Under the pieces are notes generated by a model. That model saw only the letters and a list, made by a program, of their open reading frames with translations, made no database searches and was not told the DNA's origin. This document shows, piece by piece, positions 1-5,839 of a stretch of 12,002 nucleotides of DNA. The position numbers and the translations under genes were made by a program. The stretch spans positions 1 through 12,002 of the forward strand of contig CALAGF010000150.1 in NCBI GenBank assembly GCA_937892345.1. Reading direction: 5' to 3'. The stretch's first letter is position 1, and every line of letters starts with the position of its first letter. This DNA comes from an uncultured Rhodocyclaceae bacterium. Lineage in GTDB: Bacteria; Pseudomonadota; Gammaproteobacteria; Burkholderiales; Rhodocyclaceae.

Positions 1-2
1 AG

Positions 3-275
3 ACCGGCCAGCTGGACAACCGTGGCAGCCAGTTCTACCTGGCCCTGTACTGGGCGCAAGAACTGGCCGCGCAGACCGACGATGCCGACCTGGCAAAGCG
101 GTTTGCCCCGCTGGCCCACCAACTGGCCGCCAACGAGCAAAAGATTGTGGATGAGCTCAACGCCGTGCAGGGCAAGCCCGCCGATATTGGTGGTTACTAC
201 CTGCCCGATGTCTCCAAGCTCGATGCCGTGATGCGGCCCAGCCCCACCCTGAACGCGGTGCTTGCCGCCGTTTGA
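3..275 (+). CDS. icd2: Monomeric NADP-dependent isocitrate dehydrogenase, C-terminal fragment (5' end outside window)
   Basis: The last 90 residues of a protein whose start lies before the window. The enzyme oxidatively decarboxylates isocitrate to 2-oxoglutarate in the TCA cycle, reducing NADP, and acts in the cytoplasm as a single-chain enzyme of about 740 residues. Seen in the sequence: the fragment opens with TGQLDNRGSQFYLALYWAQ and ends with DIGGYYLPD, then MRPSPTLN, which are the conserved C-terminal blocks of the monomeric IDH family (Azotobacter/Corynebacterium type). This family is unrelated in sequence to the dimeric Icd encoded next door. The stop is TGA at 273-275 and a hairpin terminator follows at 331-368, so the gene is probably transcribed apart from icd. 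Codon use is GGC-rich with no GGG glycine codons, like the 5' part of icd. Identity is fairly certain; the full length cannot be judged. Confidence 0.88.
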   Translation, partial: TGQLDNRGSQFYLALYWAQELAAQTDDADLAKRFAPLAHQLAANEQKIVDELNAVQGKPADIGGYYLPDVSKLDAVMRPSPTLNAVLAAV

Positions 276-284
276 CGCCGCAAC

Positions 285-312
285 GTGGCTGCCCGTGATG
301 CACGGCAGCCAC
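285..312 (+). other. Hairpin without T-tract downstream of the monomeric IDH gene
   Basis: Arms GTGGCTGCC (285-293) and GGCAGCCAC (304-312) pair perfectly over 9 bp. A further GTG/CAC pairing is possible across one bulged C, leaving an ATG loop. It begins 9 nt after the stop codon and is not followed by a run of T. It may protect the mRNA 3' end ahead of the true terminator at 331-368, but no function is shown. Confidence 0.5.
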
Positions 313-330
313 CCCAGGCCAAACCGATCT

Positions 331-368
331 GCCGTGCTGCGGGCCAACGCCCGCCGTGCGGCATTTTT
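331..368 (+). terminator. Intrinsic terminator after the monomeric IDH gene
   Basis: The inner stem GCGGGC/GCCCGC (339-344 with 349-354) closes a CAAC loop. A mismatched 4-nt internal loop follows on each side, then an outer stem GCCG/CGGC (331-334 with 359-362). After one A comes a TTTTT tract at 364-368. It separates the monomeric IDH gene from icd. Confidence 0.65.
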
Positions 369-442
369 CATGGGGCGGAGCCACCCAACGGGCAGAAGGC
401 GTTAGCCCGCACGCCCGGTGGCCTCTTGCACAGCAGAGCCGC

Positions 443-448
443 TAAAAT
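443..448 (+). promoter_or_regulatory. Possible -10 element of the icd promoter
   Basis: TAAAAT lies about 70 nt upstream of the icd start codon, after the preceding gene's terminator. This would leave a leader of roughly 60 nt. No good -35 box is found at 16-18 nt. TTGCAC at 426-431 is only 11 nt away, too close for a standard sigma-70 pair. The call rests on position and the -10 alone. Confidence 0.3.
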
Positions 449-516
449 TCAGGCGTTTTACGGATTTTTCCAAACCCGCTGCAGTTCATTCCAACATCCC
501 ACCGGAGACTCCCGCC

Positions 517-1776
517 ATGACCAGCTACCAGCACATCAAAGTGCCTGCCGAAGGCCAGAAAATCACCGTCAATGCCGACATGTCCCTCAATGTGCCGGAC
601 CAGCCGATCATTCCCTTCATCGAAGGCGATGGCACGGGCGCCGACATCACGCCCGTGATGCTCAAGGTGGTGGATGCCGCGGTGGCCAAGGCCTACGGCG
701 GCAAGAAGAAGATCCACTGGATGGAAGTGTTTGCGGGTGAAAAATCCACCAAGGTGTATGGCCCCGATGTGTGGCTGCCCGAAGAAACGCTGCACGCCGT
801 CAAGGACTATGTGGTTTCCATCAAGGGGCCGCTGACCACGCCCGTGGGCGGCGGCATCCGCTCGCTGAACGTGGCGCTGCGCCAGGAGCTTGACCTGTAC
901 GTCTGCCTGCGCCCCATCCAGTACTTTGACGGCGTGCCCTCGCCCGTGAAAGAGCCGCACAAGACCAACATGGTCATCTTCCGCGAGAACTCGGAAGACA
1001 TCTACGCGGGCATCGAGTTTGAAGCCGAGAGTGAAAAGGCCAAGAAGCTCATCAAGATCCTGCAGGACGACTTTGGCGTCAAGAAGATCCGCTTTCCCAA
1101 CACGTCGGGCATCGGCATCAAGCCCGTGTCGCGTGAAGGCACCGAGCGGCTGGTGCGCAAGGCCATCCAGTACGCCATCGACAATGACAAGCCCAGCGTG
1201 ACCATCGTGCACAAGGGCAACATCATGAAGTTCACCGAAGGCGGCTTCCGTGACTGGGCTTACGGCCTGGCAGCCAAGGAGTTTGGCGCCGAGTTGATCG
1301 ACGGCGGCCCGTGGTGTCATTTCACCAATCCGAGGACCGGGCGCGAAATCACGATCAAGGATTCGATTGCTGATGCCTTCCTGCAGCAGATTCTGCTGCG
1401 TCCGGCCGAATACGACGTGATTGCCACGACCAATCTGAATGGCGACTACATTTCCGATGCGCTGGCTGCTCAGGTCGGGGGGATCGGGATCGCACCGGGT
1501 GCGAACATCTCGGACAAGTACGCCTGCTTTGAAGCCACGCATGGGACAGCGCCCAAGTATGCCGGGCTGGACAAGGTCAACCCCGGCTCGCTGATCCTGT
1601 CGGCGGAAATGATGCTGCGTCACCTGGGCTGGAAAGAAGCGGCTGATCTGGTGATCAGGTCCATGGAAGCGGCCATTGGCGACAAGAAAGTGACCTACGA
1701 TTTCGCTCGCCTGATGGAAGGGGCGGATGAACTCTCCTGCTCCGAATTCGGCGATGCAATGATTGAGCGGATGTAA
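517..1776 (+). CDS. icd: Isocitrate dehydrogenase, NADP-dependent, dimeric type
   Basis: Converts isocitrate and NADP to 2-oxoglutarate, CO2 and NADPH at the TCA/glyoxylate branch point; cytoplasmic homodimer. The ATG at 517 has GGAG at 504-507 and gives 419 residues, close to the 416 of E. coli Icd. Seen: the phosphorylatable Ser in GGGIRSLNVALRQ (Ser116, equal to E. coli Ser113), FRENSEDIYAG, VHKGNIMKFTEG, NLNGDYISDALAAQ and GIAPGAN. The NADP-selecting Lys-Tyr follows HGTAP, and the Tyr and Arg of VTYDFARLMEG complete the NADP set (E. coli Lys344, Tyr345, Tyr391, Arg395). The conserved Ser means control by an AceK-type kinase is possible, but no aceK is in the window. Oddity: glycine and isoleucine codon choice shifts sharply at about 1315-1345, suggesting a mosaic gene. 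A terminator follows at 1797-1825. Confidence 0.97.
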   Translation: MTSYQHIKVPAEGQKITVNADMSLNVPDQPIIPFIEGDGTGADITPVMLKVVDAAVAKAYGGKKKIHWMEVFAGEKSTKVYGPDVWLPEETLHAVKDYVVSIKGPLTTPVGGGIRSLNVALRQELDLYVCLRPIQYFDGVPSPVKEPHKTNMVIFRENSEDIYAGIEFEAESEKAKKLIKILQDDFGVKKIRFPNTSGIGIKPVSREGTERLVRKAIQYAIDNDKPSVTIVHKGNIMKFTEGGFRDWAYGLAAKEFGAELIDGGPWCHFTNPRTGREITIKDSIADAFLQQILLRPAEYDVIATTNLNGDYISDALAAQVGGIGIAPGANISDKYACFEATHGTAPKYAGLDKVNPGSLILSAEMMLRHLGWKEAADLVIRSMEAAIGDKKVTYDFARLMEGADELSCSEFGDAMIERM

Positions 1777-1796
1777 GCCCGCCACAATGATGGAAC

Positions 1797-1825
1797 GAGG
1801 CCCCCGTTCCGGGGGCCTCTTTTTT
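1797..1825 (+). terminator. Intrinsic terminator after icd, touching the murI start region
   Basis: Perfect 9-bp stem GAGGCCCCC (1797-1805) with GGGGGCCTC (1811-1819), loop GTTCC, then six T (1820-1825). It starts 20 nt after the icd stop and ends only 9 nt before the preferred GTG start of murI, so it occupies the place where a murI promoter and ribosome site would be expected. Confidence 0.88.
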
Positions 1826-1834
1826 GGTGCCGAT

Positions 1835-2620
1835 GTGAACAGTCATCCGATTGCGGTTTTTGATTCCGGCCTGGGCGGGCTGACGGTCCTGCACGCTTTG
1901 CGCGGTCGACTGCCGCACGAAGACTTTTTCTATTTTGCCGACACCCGTTACCTGCCGTATGGGGACAAACCGGTGGTTTTTCTCCGTGAGCGCGGCGTGG
2001 CGATCGCCCGGGCCTTGGCCGAGCGAGGGGCCAAAGCCCTGGTGATTGCTTGCAATACCGCGACGGCGATGGCGGCGGAGGCCATCCGTGCCGCAACTGC
2101 CTTGCCCGTTGTCGCGCTGGAGCCCGGCGTCAAGCCGGCGGTCGCTAAGACTCGCAGCGGCGTGGTCGGGGTGATGGCCACGGTCCGTACGCTGGAAAGC
2201 GAGCGTTTCATGCGTCTTGTCGGAAATCATGGCGGTAGCACCCGGGTGATTCCGCAAGCCTGTCCGGGGCTGGCCGATGCCATTGAGCAATACGGCCAGC
2301 ACAGCGCGCAAGTGGGGGCGTTGCTTGACCGCTTTGTCGCACCGCTGGCCGATGCCGGGGCGGATGTGCTGGTGCTGGGCTGCACCCATTACCCGTGGGT
2401 GGCCGATGCGATTGCGGCCCGTATGCCGGCCGGCACGCAAATCCTCGATACCGGGGAGGCTGTTGCTCGACAACTCGAACGGCTGTTGCTGGCAGCCAAT
2501 CTGCAAGGTGGCGGAAGTGGCCGCTTGACGGTGAGCACCAGCGGTTCGCCGCAATCCGTGGCGGCAACGGTCGACCGCCTTTGGGGGCAGCATTTGCCTG
2601 TCCAGCATTGGGAACCATGA
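1835..2620 (+). CDS. murI: Glutamate racemase
   Basis: Interconverts L- and D-glutamate, supplying D-Glu for peptidoglycan; cytoplasmic and cofactor-independent. With a GTG start at 1835 the protein has 261 residues, normal for the family, and begins right before the conserved N-terminal block AVFDSGLGGLTVL (catalytic Asp10 and Ser11). PYGDK lies at 41-45. The two catalytic cysteines are in IACNTATAMA (Cys73) and LGCTHYPW (Cys183, with His185). The start is not secure. The GTG is chosen because the family begins there, but no Shine-Dalgarno is visible. ATG codons at 1787 and 1790 are in frame, and from there translation would run through the terminator hairpin and add about 16 residues of low quality. 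The CoA-transferase gene begins 1 nt after the stop, so the two are probably co-transcribed. Confidence 0.95.
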   Translation: MNSHPIAVFDSGLGGLTVLHALRGRLPHEDFFYFADTRYLPYGDKPVVFLRERGVAIARALAERGAKALVIACNTATAMAAEAIRAATALPVVALEPGVKPAVAKTRSGVVGVMATVRTLESERFMRLVGNHGGSTRVIPQACPGLADAIEQYGQHSAQVGALLDRFVAPLADAGADVLVLGCTHYPWVADAIAARMPAGTQILDTGEAVARQLERLLLAANLQGGGSGRLTVSTSGSPQSVAATVDRLWGQHLPVQHWEP

Positions 2621-2621
2621 G

Positions 2622-3821
2622 ATGAGCGAAATTCAAAAACCGCTGGCCGGTCTGCGTGTGGTCGAACTCGGTACGCTGATTGCCGGGCCATTTTGCACAC
2701 GGATCATGGCGGAGTTCGGGGCCGAGGTGATCAAGGTTGAAGCTCCCGATGGTGGCGATCCCCTGCGCAAGTGGCGCAAATTGTATGAAGGCACGTCGCT
2801 GTGGTGGTACGTGCAGTCGCGCAACAAACAATCGGTGACTGCCAACCTCAAGCATCCCGAGGGAAGGGAATTCATCCGGCGACTGATTGCCGGGGCCGAT
2901 ATTCTGGTCGAAAATTTTCGCCCCGGCGTACTGGAAAAGCTTGGGCTGGGCTGGGAGCAACTCAAGGCTGACAACCCGGGCTTGGTCATGGTTCGCCTTT
3001 CCGGTTTCGGACAGACCGGGCCGTACAAGGACCAGCCAGGCTTTGGCGCGGTAGGTGAGTCGATGGGGGGGCTGCGTTACATCACCGGGTTTGCCGACCG
3101 TCCACCGGTACGAACCGGCATCTCGATCGGGGATTCGATTGCCGCCTTGTGGGGGGCGATTGGCGCACTGATGGCTTTGCGCCACAAGGAAGTCAATGGT
3201 GGCAGCGGCCAAGTGGTGGATGTGGCGCTGTACGAAGCCGTGTTTGCCATGATGGAGTCGATGGTGCCTGAGCTGGATGTGTTTGGTTTTGTCCGTGAAC
3301 GCACAGGCAACATCATGCCCGGCATCACGCCCTCGAATACCCACACCACGCGTGACGGCAAGCATGTGACCATCGGTGCCAACGGTGATGCGATTTTCAA
3401 GCGTTTCATGCGGGCCATCGGGCGTGCGGATCTGGCCGATGATCCCGGTCTTGCCGACAACGCCGGGCGCGATGCGCGCCGCGATGAGGTGTATGCCCTG
3501 ATCGACAGCTGGTGCGCAGCTCACGACGAGGCAGAGGTCTTGCGCGTACTGGCTGAAGCCGAAGTGCCTTCATCGCGGGTCTATTCTGCGGTCGACATGT
3601 TTGCCGACCCACAATTCATCGCTCGTGAAATGTTTCAGTCAGCCCGTTTGCCTGACGGGAAAGCCTTCCGCATGCCGGGGATTGTGCCCCGACTTTCGGA
3701 AACGCCGGGTTCGACAGAATGGATAGGGCCGCAACTTGGCGCGCATACCGAGAGCATCCTGGGTCAGTTGGGTTACACCCCCGAAGCGATTGCCGCCCTG
3801 CGTGCGGATGGCGCTATCTGA
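2622..3821 (+). CDS. CoA-transferase family III (CaiB/BaiF type), substrate unknown
   Basis: Family III enzymes move CoA between organic acids through aspartyl-acyl intermediates; examples use formate/oxalate, carnitine, benzylsuccinate or dicarboxylic acids. The protein has 399 residues, typical for the family. Seen: the N-terminal block PLAGLRVVELGTLIAGPFCT, GAEVIKVE, RNKQSVTANLKHPEG, ADILVENFRPG and VRLSGFGQTGPY. The likely catalytic Asp is Asp171 in ISIGDSIAALWG, the position matching Asp169 of formyl-CoA transferase; GQVVDVALYEAV follows. The C-terminal part resembles dicarboxyl-CoA transferases such as the succinyl-CoA:hydroxymethylglutarate type, but this is too weak to name a substrate. 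The ATG lies 1 nt after the murI stop, although a functional link to murI is not obvious. Its 3' end overlaps the - strand TonB-family gene by 8 nt. Confidence 0.9.
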   Translation: MSEIQKPLAGLRVVELGTLIAGPFCTRIMAEFGAEVIKVEAPDGGDPLRKWRKLYEGTSLWWYVQSRNKQSVTANLKHPEGREFIRRLIAGADILVENFRPGVLEKLGLGWEQLKADNPGLVMVRLSGFGQTGPYKDQPGFGAVGESMGGLRYITGFADRPPVRTGISIGDSIAALWGAIGALMALRHKEVNGGSGQVVDVALYEAVFAMMESMVPELDVFGFVRERTGNIMPGITPSNTHTTRDGKHVTIGANGDAIFKRFMRAIGRADLADDPGLADNAGRDARRDEVYALIDSWCAAHDEAEVLRVLAEAEVPSSRVYSAVDMFADPQFIAREMFQSARLPDGKAFRMPGIVPRLSETPGSTEWIGPQLGAHTESILGQLGYTPEAIAALRADGAI

Positions 3822-4350
3822 GCCGGAAACGCACCGGCAGGACCGCCTGAGACGGTGCGTCGCCCGGCAGCGTATGCAGGCGGCGTACCGCAAGCAGCGC
3901 AGCCTGGTCCAGCAAGGGGTAACCGCTGCCTTGTTCGACGCGAGCCCCGATCACTTCACCGCGAGCGTCAAGCACCATCAGGACCAGCACTTCGCCCTCC
4001 ATCCCCTGATCGATGGCGGTTTGCGGATAAAACAGCCCTTGCGCCTGCTGAGCCACAAATTGTTCCCGAACGCTCTGCGTCCATGTTCGTAAAGGCTTCT
4101 TGCGGTCGACCGCGGGTTTGGCGGGTTTTTCTCGCGCTTCTGTTCGGGGTTTGCTGACTGCTTCGGGTTTCAGTGCCAGCTCGGGCGCCGCTGGCGCGGC
4201 TTTGGGTGGCGGCTTCAAGGTGGCCTGCAGGGATGGGCGCGGCGGAGCGGGGCGCTCGCTGTCCGCTGACAGGGCCGACAGGAAGGGCAGCAGATGCAGC
4301 AACATCGAGAGGGCGAGCGCCGGTATGATCCGGTAGAGAGTGTGCAGCAT
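3814..4350 (-). CDS. TonB-family energy-transducer-like protein
   Basis: 178 residues with the layout of TonB: a short N-terminus, one membrane anchor (about residues 8-28), a Pro/Lys/Ala-rich periplasm-spanning stretch (about 34-88), and a C-terminal TonB domain (about 95-178). The C-terminal domain shows YPQTAIDQGMEGEV, then VLDARGEVIGARVEQGSGYP, LDQAALLAVRR and a final PVRFRLR, matching the family's YP..A, GSGY and LD.AAL landmarks. TonB proteins pass inner-membrane proton energy to outer-membrane receptors through ExbB/ExbD. Neither exb gene nor a receptor is in the window, so it may serve a remote system or be an accessory TonB. The ATG at 4348-4350 lacks a clear ribosome site; Met16 (4303-4305) would disrupt the anchor. 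It overlaps the CoA-transferase end by 8 nt and is divergent from the ankyrin gene. Confidence 0.82.
   Translation of the reverse strand: MLHTLYRIIPALALSMLLHLLPFLSALSADSERPAPPRPSLQATLKPPPKAAPAAPELALKPEAVSKPRTEAREKPAKPAVDRKKPLRTWTQSVREQFVAQQAQGLFYPQTAIDQGMEGEVLVLMVLDARGEVIGARVEQGSGYPLLDQAALLAVRRLHTLPGDAPSQAVLPVRFRLR
3829..3860. other. Strong hairpin at a convergent gene junction
   Basis: ACGCACCG (3829-3836) pairs with CGGTGCGT (3853-3860) over 8 bp. Nested inside, CAGG (3838-3841) pairs with CCTG (3846-3849). It sits 8 nt after the CoA-transferase stop and within the last codons of the opposing TonB-family gene. No T-tract lies on either strand, so it is not a classical intrinsic terminator. 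It might act as a 3'-end stabiliser or pause site. Confidence 0.4.
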
Positions 4351-4387
4351 GAGAAAATGCGGGGTCGCCTGACGAATGAGCGTACGA
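4351..4387. promoter_or_regulatory. Very short divergent intergenic region between the TonB-like and ankyrin genes
   Basis: Only 37 nt separate the two preferred start codons (25 nt if the ankyrin gene starts at 4376). No Shine-Dalgarno of normal strength is seen on either side. The octamer ACGAATGA occurs twice (4372-4379 and 4384-4391). A TATGAT at 4324-4329, inside the TonB-like gene, could be a -10 for the ankyrin gene, but it has no convincing -35. Promoters for both genes must overlap coding sequence. Confidence 0.3.
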
Positions 4388-5431
4388 ATGAAGAAACAGC
4401 TAAAAATCTTTTGGGCTGCAATGATAATCGCGAGCGCACCGATTTGCCCGCTCCATGCGCAGACGGTCGCGCCGGTAGCCGTGCGAATGCCCGATCACGT
4501 CGAATTTACGCACGCCATGGAACTGGGTGATCTGGCGCAGGCGAGCCTCTGGCTGGATGCCGGGCTGGATCCCGAATTTGCCGGTAGCCGGGTCGGCAGC
4601 GGGCTGATGATCGCAGCCTGGGAAGGCAATATCGAGTTGATGCGTCTGTTCCTCTCGCATGGCGCCGATATCAACCGGACCAATCCCAATGGCGAGTCGG
4701 CACTGGCGCTAGCGGCGTGGCGGGGCAATCTGGCTGCAGTGAAATGGCTGATTGAGCGTAGCGCGCGGATCAATCCGCCGGGACGTCAATGGTCGCCGTT
4801 GCATTACGCAGTATTTTCCGGCCATCAGGAAGTGGTGAATTTTCTGCTGGCTCAGGGGGCGGATATCAATGCCTTGAGCACCAATGGCTCCAGTGTCCTG
4901 ATGATGGCGGTGTACGAAGGTCGCGCCGATCTGGCAAAAAAGCTGGTCGACCTGGGCGCCCGGCGCGATGTGCGCAACGACTGGGGCGACGGGGCGCTGG
5001 AATGGGCAATGCGCAACAATAATCTCGAACTTGCACGCATGGTGAGTGCTCCGGAAGTCTTCAGTGAGGCCGTGAGCAAGCCCAAGGAAACCTGGGGTGA
5101 GCCGCGCCGCTCGTTCCAGGCAACACCTGAACTGGAGGCCTTGAACGCGATGCGTAACACGCTGGCGGAGCGTAATTTGTCCACGACGGCCATTGACCGC
5201 CGGATTGCCTCTGAACGGGCGCGCATTGTGCGCAGTGAAATTGATAGTGTGGCACCGCAGCGGGTACAGACGCTGGAAGTGTCGGCCAGTCGACGGAAAC
5301 CGGGCGATCAGTCGGTGCGGGTGATCCGCAAGGAGAGCGGGGAGGCAGTGGGTGGCGGTTTTGCCGTACCGCCAGCGACGCGTACCGGGCCAGTCAAAGC
5401 GCCGATCAAGGCACCGACACGAAATTATTGA
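4388..5431 (+). CDS. Secreted (periplasmic) ankyrin-repeat protein
   Basis: 347 residues from the ATG at 4388; an in-frame ATG at 4376 would add MSVR. The later start is preferred because it gives a textbook signal peptide: MKKQLK, a hydrophobic core and LHA before Gln25. About five to six ankyrin repeats follow at residues 37-220, with recognisable repeat endings LFLSHGADIN, WLIERSARIN, FLLAQGADIN and LVDLGARRD. The rest (221-347) is charged, rich in Arg and Pro, ends in a basic tail and matches no domain I know. Ankyrin repeats bind other proteins; the partner is unknown. Divergence from a TonB-family gene suggests an envelope role, which is inference. There is a 75-nt gap to the next gene and no terminator between them. 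Confidence 0.85.
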   Translation: MKKQLKIFWAAMIIASAPICPLHAQTVAPVAVRMPDHVEFTHAMELGDLAQASLWLDAGLDPEFAGSRVGSGLMIAAWEGNIELMRLFLSHGADINRTNPNGESALALAAWRGNLAAVKWLIERSARINPPGRQWSPLHYAVFSGHQEVVNFLLAQGADINALSTNGSSVLMMAVYEGRADLAKKLVDLGARRDVRNDWGDGALEWAMRNNNLELARMVSAPEVFSEAVSKPKETWGEPRRSFQATPELEALNAMRNTLAERNLSTTAIDRRIASERARIVRSEIDSVAPQRVQTLEVSASRRKPGDQSVRVIRKESGEAVGGGFAVPPATRTGPVKAPIKAPTRNY

Positions 5432-5442
5432 ATCGATGCCGG

Positions 5443-5454
5443 TGGCAATTGCCA
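5443..5454. repeat. 12-bp perfect palindrome
   Basis: TGGCAATTGCCA lies in the 75-nt gap between the ankyrin gene and the small conserved gene at 5507. Its size suits a dimeric regulator, but one palindrome of this length can occur by chance. No promoter elements are recognised beside it. Confidence 0.25.
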
Positions 5455-5506
5455 AGCGGTCGGGCCTGGGGCAGACTGCCGGGCATCAATCTGAGGAGAG
5501 TTTGGC

Positions 5507-5839
5507 ATGCTGTATGTGGCGAGAGATGGCAACGGTGAAATCAGCGAAGCACATCCGGTTCCCACCGGAGCCGCCCAGGAGGGCTTGCCTGCCGACAATC
5601 CGGAGGTGCTGGCATTTATCCATGAACGCTGGCGTCAGAACGAACTTCACGAGATGGATCGCGACTTCGTTCGCGTTATCGAAGACATGATCGAGTTGCT
5701 GATGGCCAAGGATGTGATCCTGTTTACCGATCTGCCGCCCAAGGTTCAGGAAAAGCTGTTGCGCCGCAAGGAGGTTCGTCGCAAGAGCTGGACCGATGGC
5801 CTGCTCGGTTCCGGTGGCGACGACATCATTCCGATTTAA
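5507..5839 (+). CDS. Conserved small protein of unknown function
   Basis: 110 residues with a strong ribosome site (GAGGAGAG at 5493-5500, 6 nt before the ATG). It begins MLYVARDGNGEI and has an acidic helical middle. The most conserved-looking part is FVRVIEDMIELLMAKDVILF, followed by TDLPPKVQEKLLRRK. I recognise this as a family common in beta- and gammaproteobacteria, often carrying the uninformative name 'tryptophan synthase subunit beta like protein'; it has no fold or residues of TrpB. It is soluble, with no signal peptide and no membrane segment. Its TAA stop overlaps the stop of the opposing response-regulator gene by 4 nt. No function can be assigned. Confidence 0.85.
   Translation: MLYVARDGNGEISEAHPVPTGAAQEGLPADNPEVLAFIHERWRQNELHEMDRDFVRVIEDMIELLMAKDVILFTDLPPKVQEKLLRRKEVRRKSWTDGLLGSGGDDIIPI

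Noticed and set aside
442..1785. 447-residue open frame on the - strand across icd
   Set aside because: It is the antisense shadow of a certain, fully conserved icd; the translation is His/Gly/Asp-rich without any recognisable motif.
2208..3524. 438-residue open frame on the - strand across murI and the CoA-transferase gene
   Set aside because: Antisense to two well-identified genes, with a low-quality composition rich in Arg, Pro, His and Gln.
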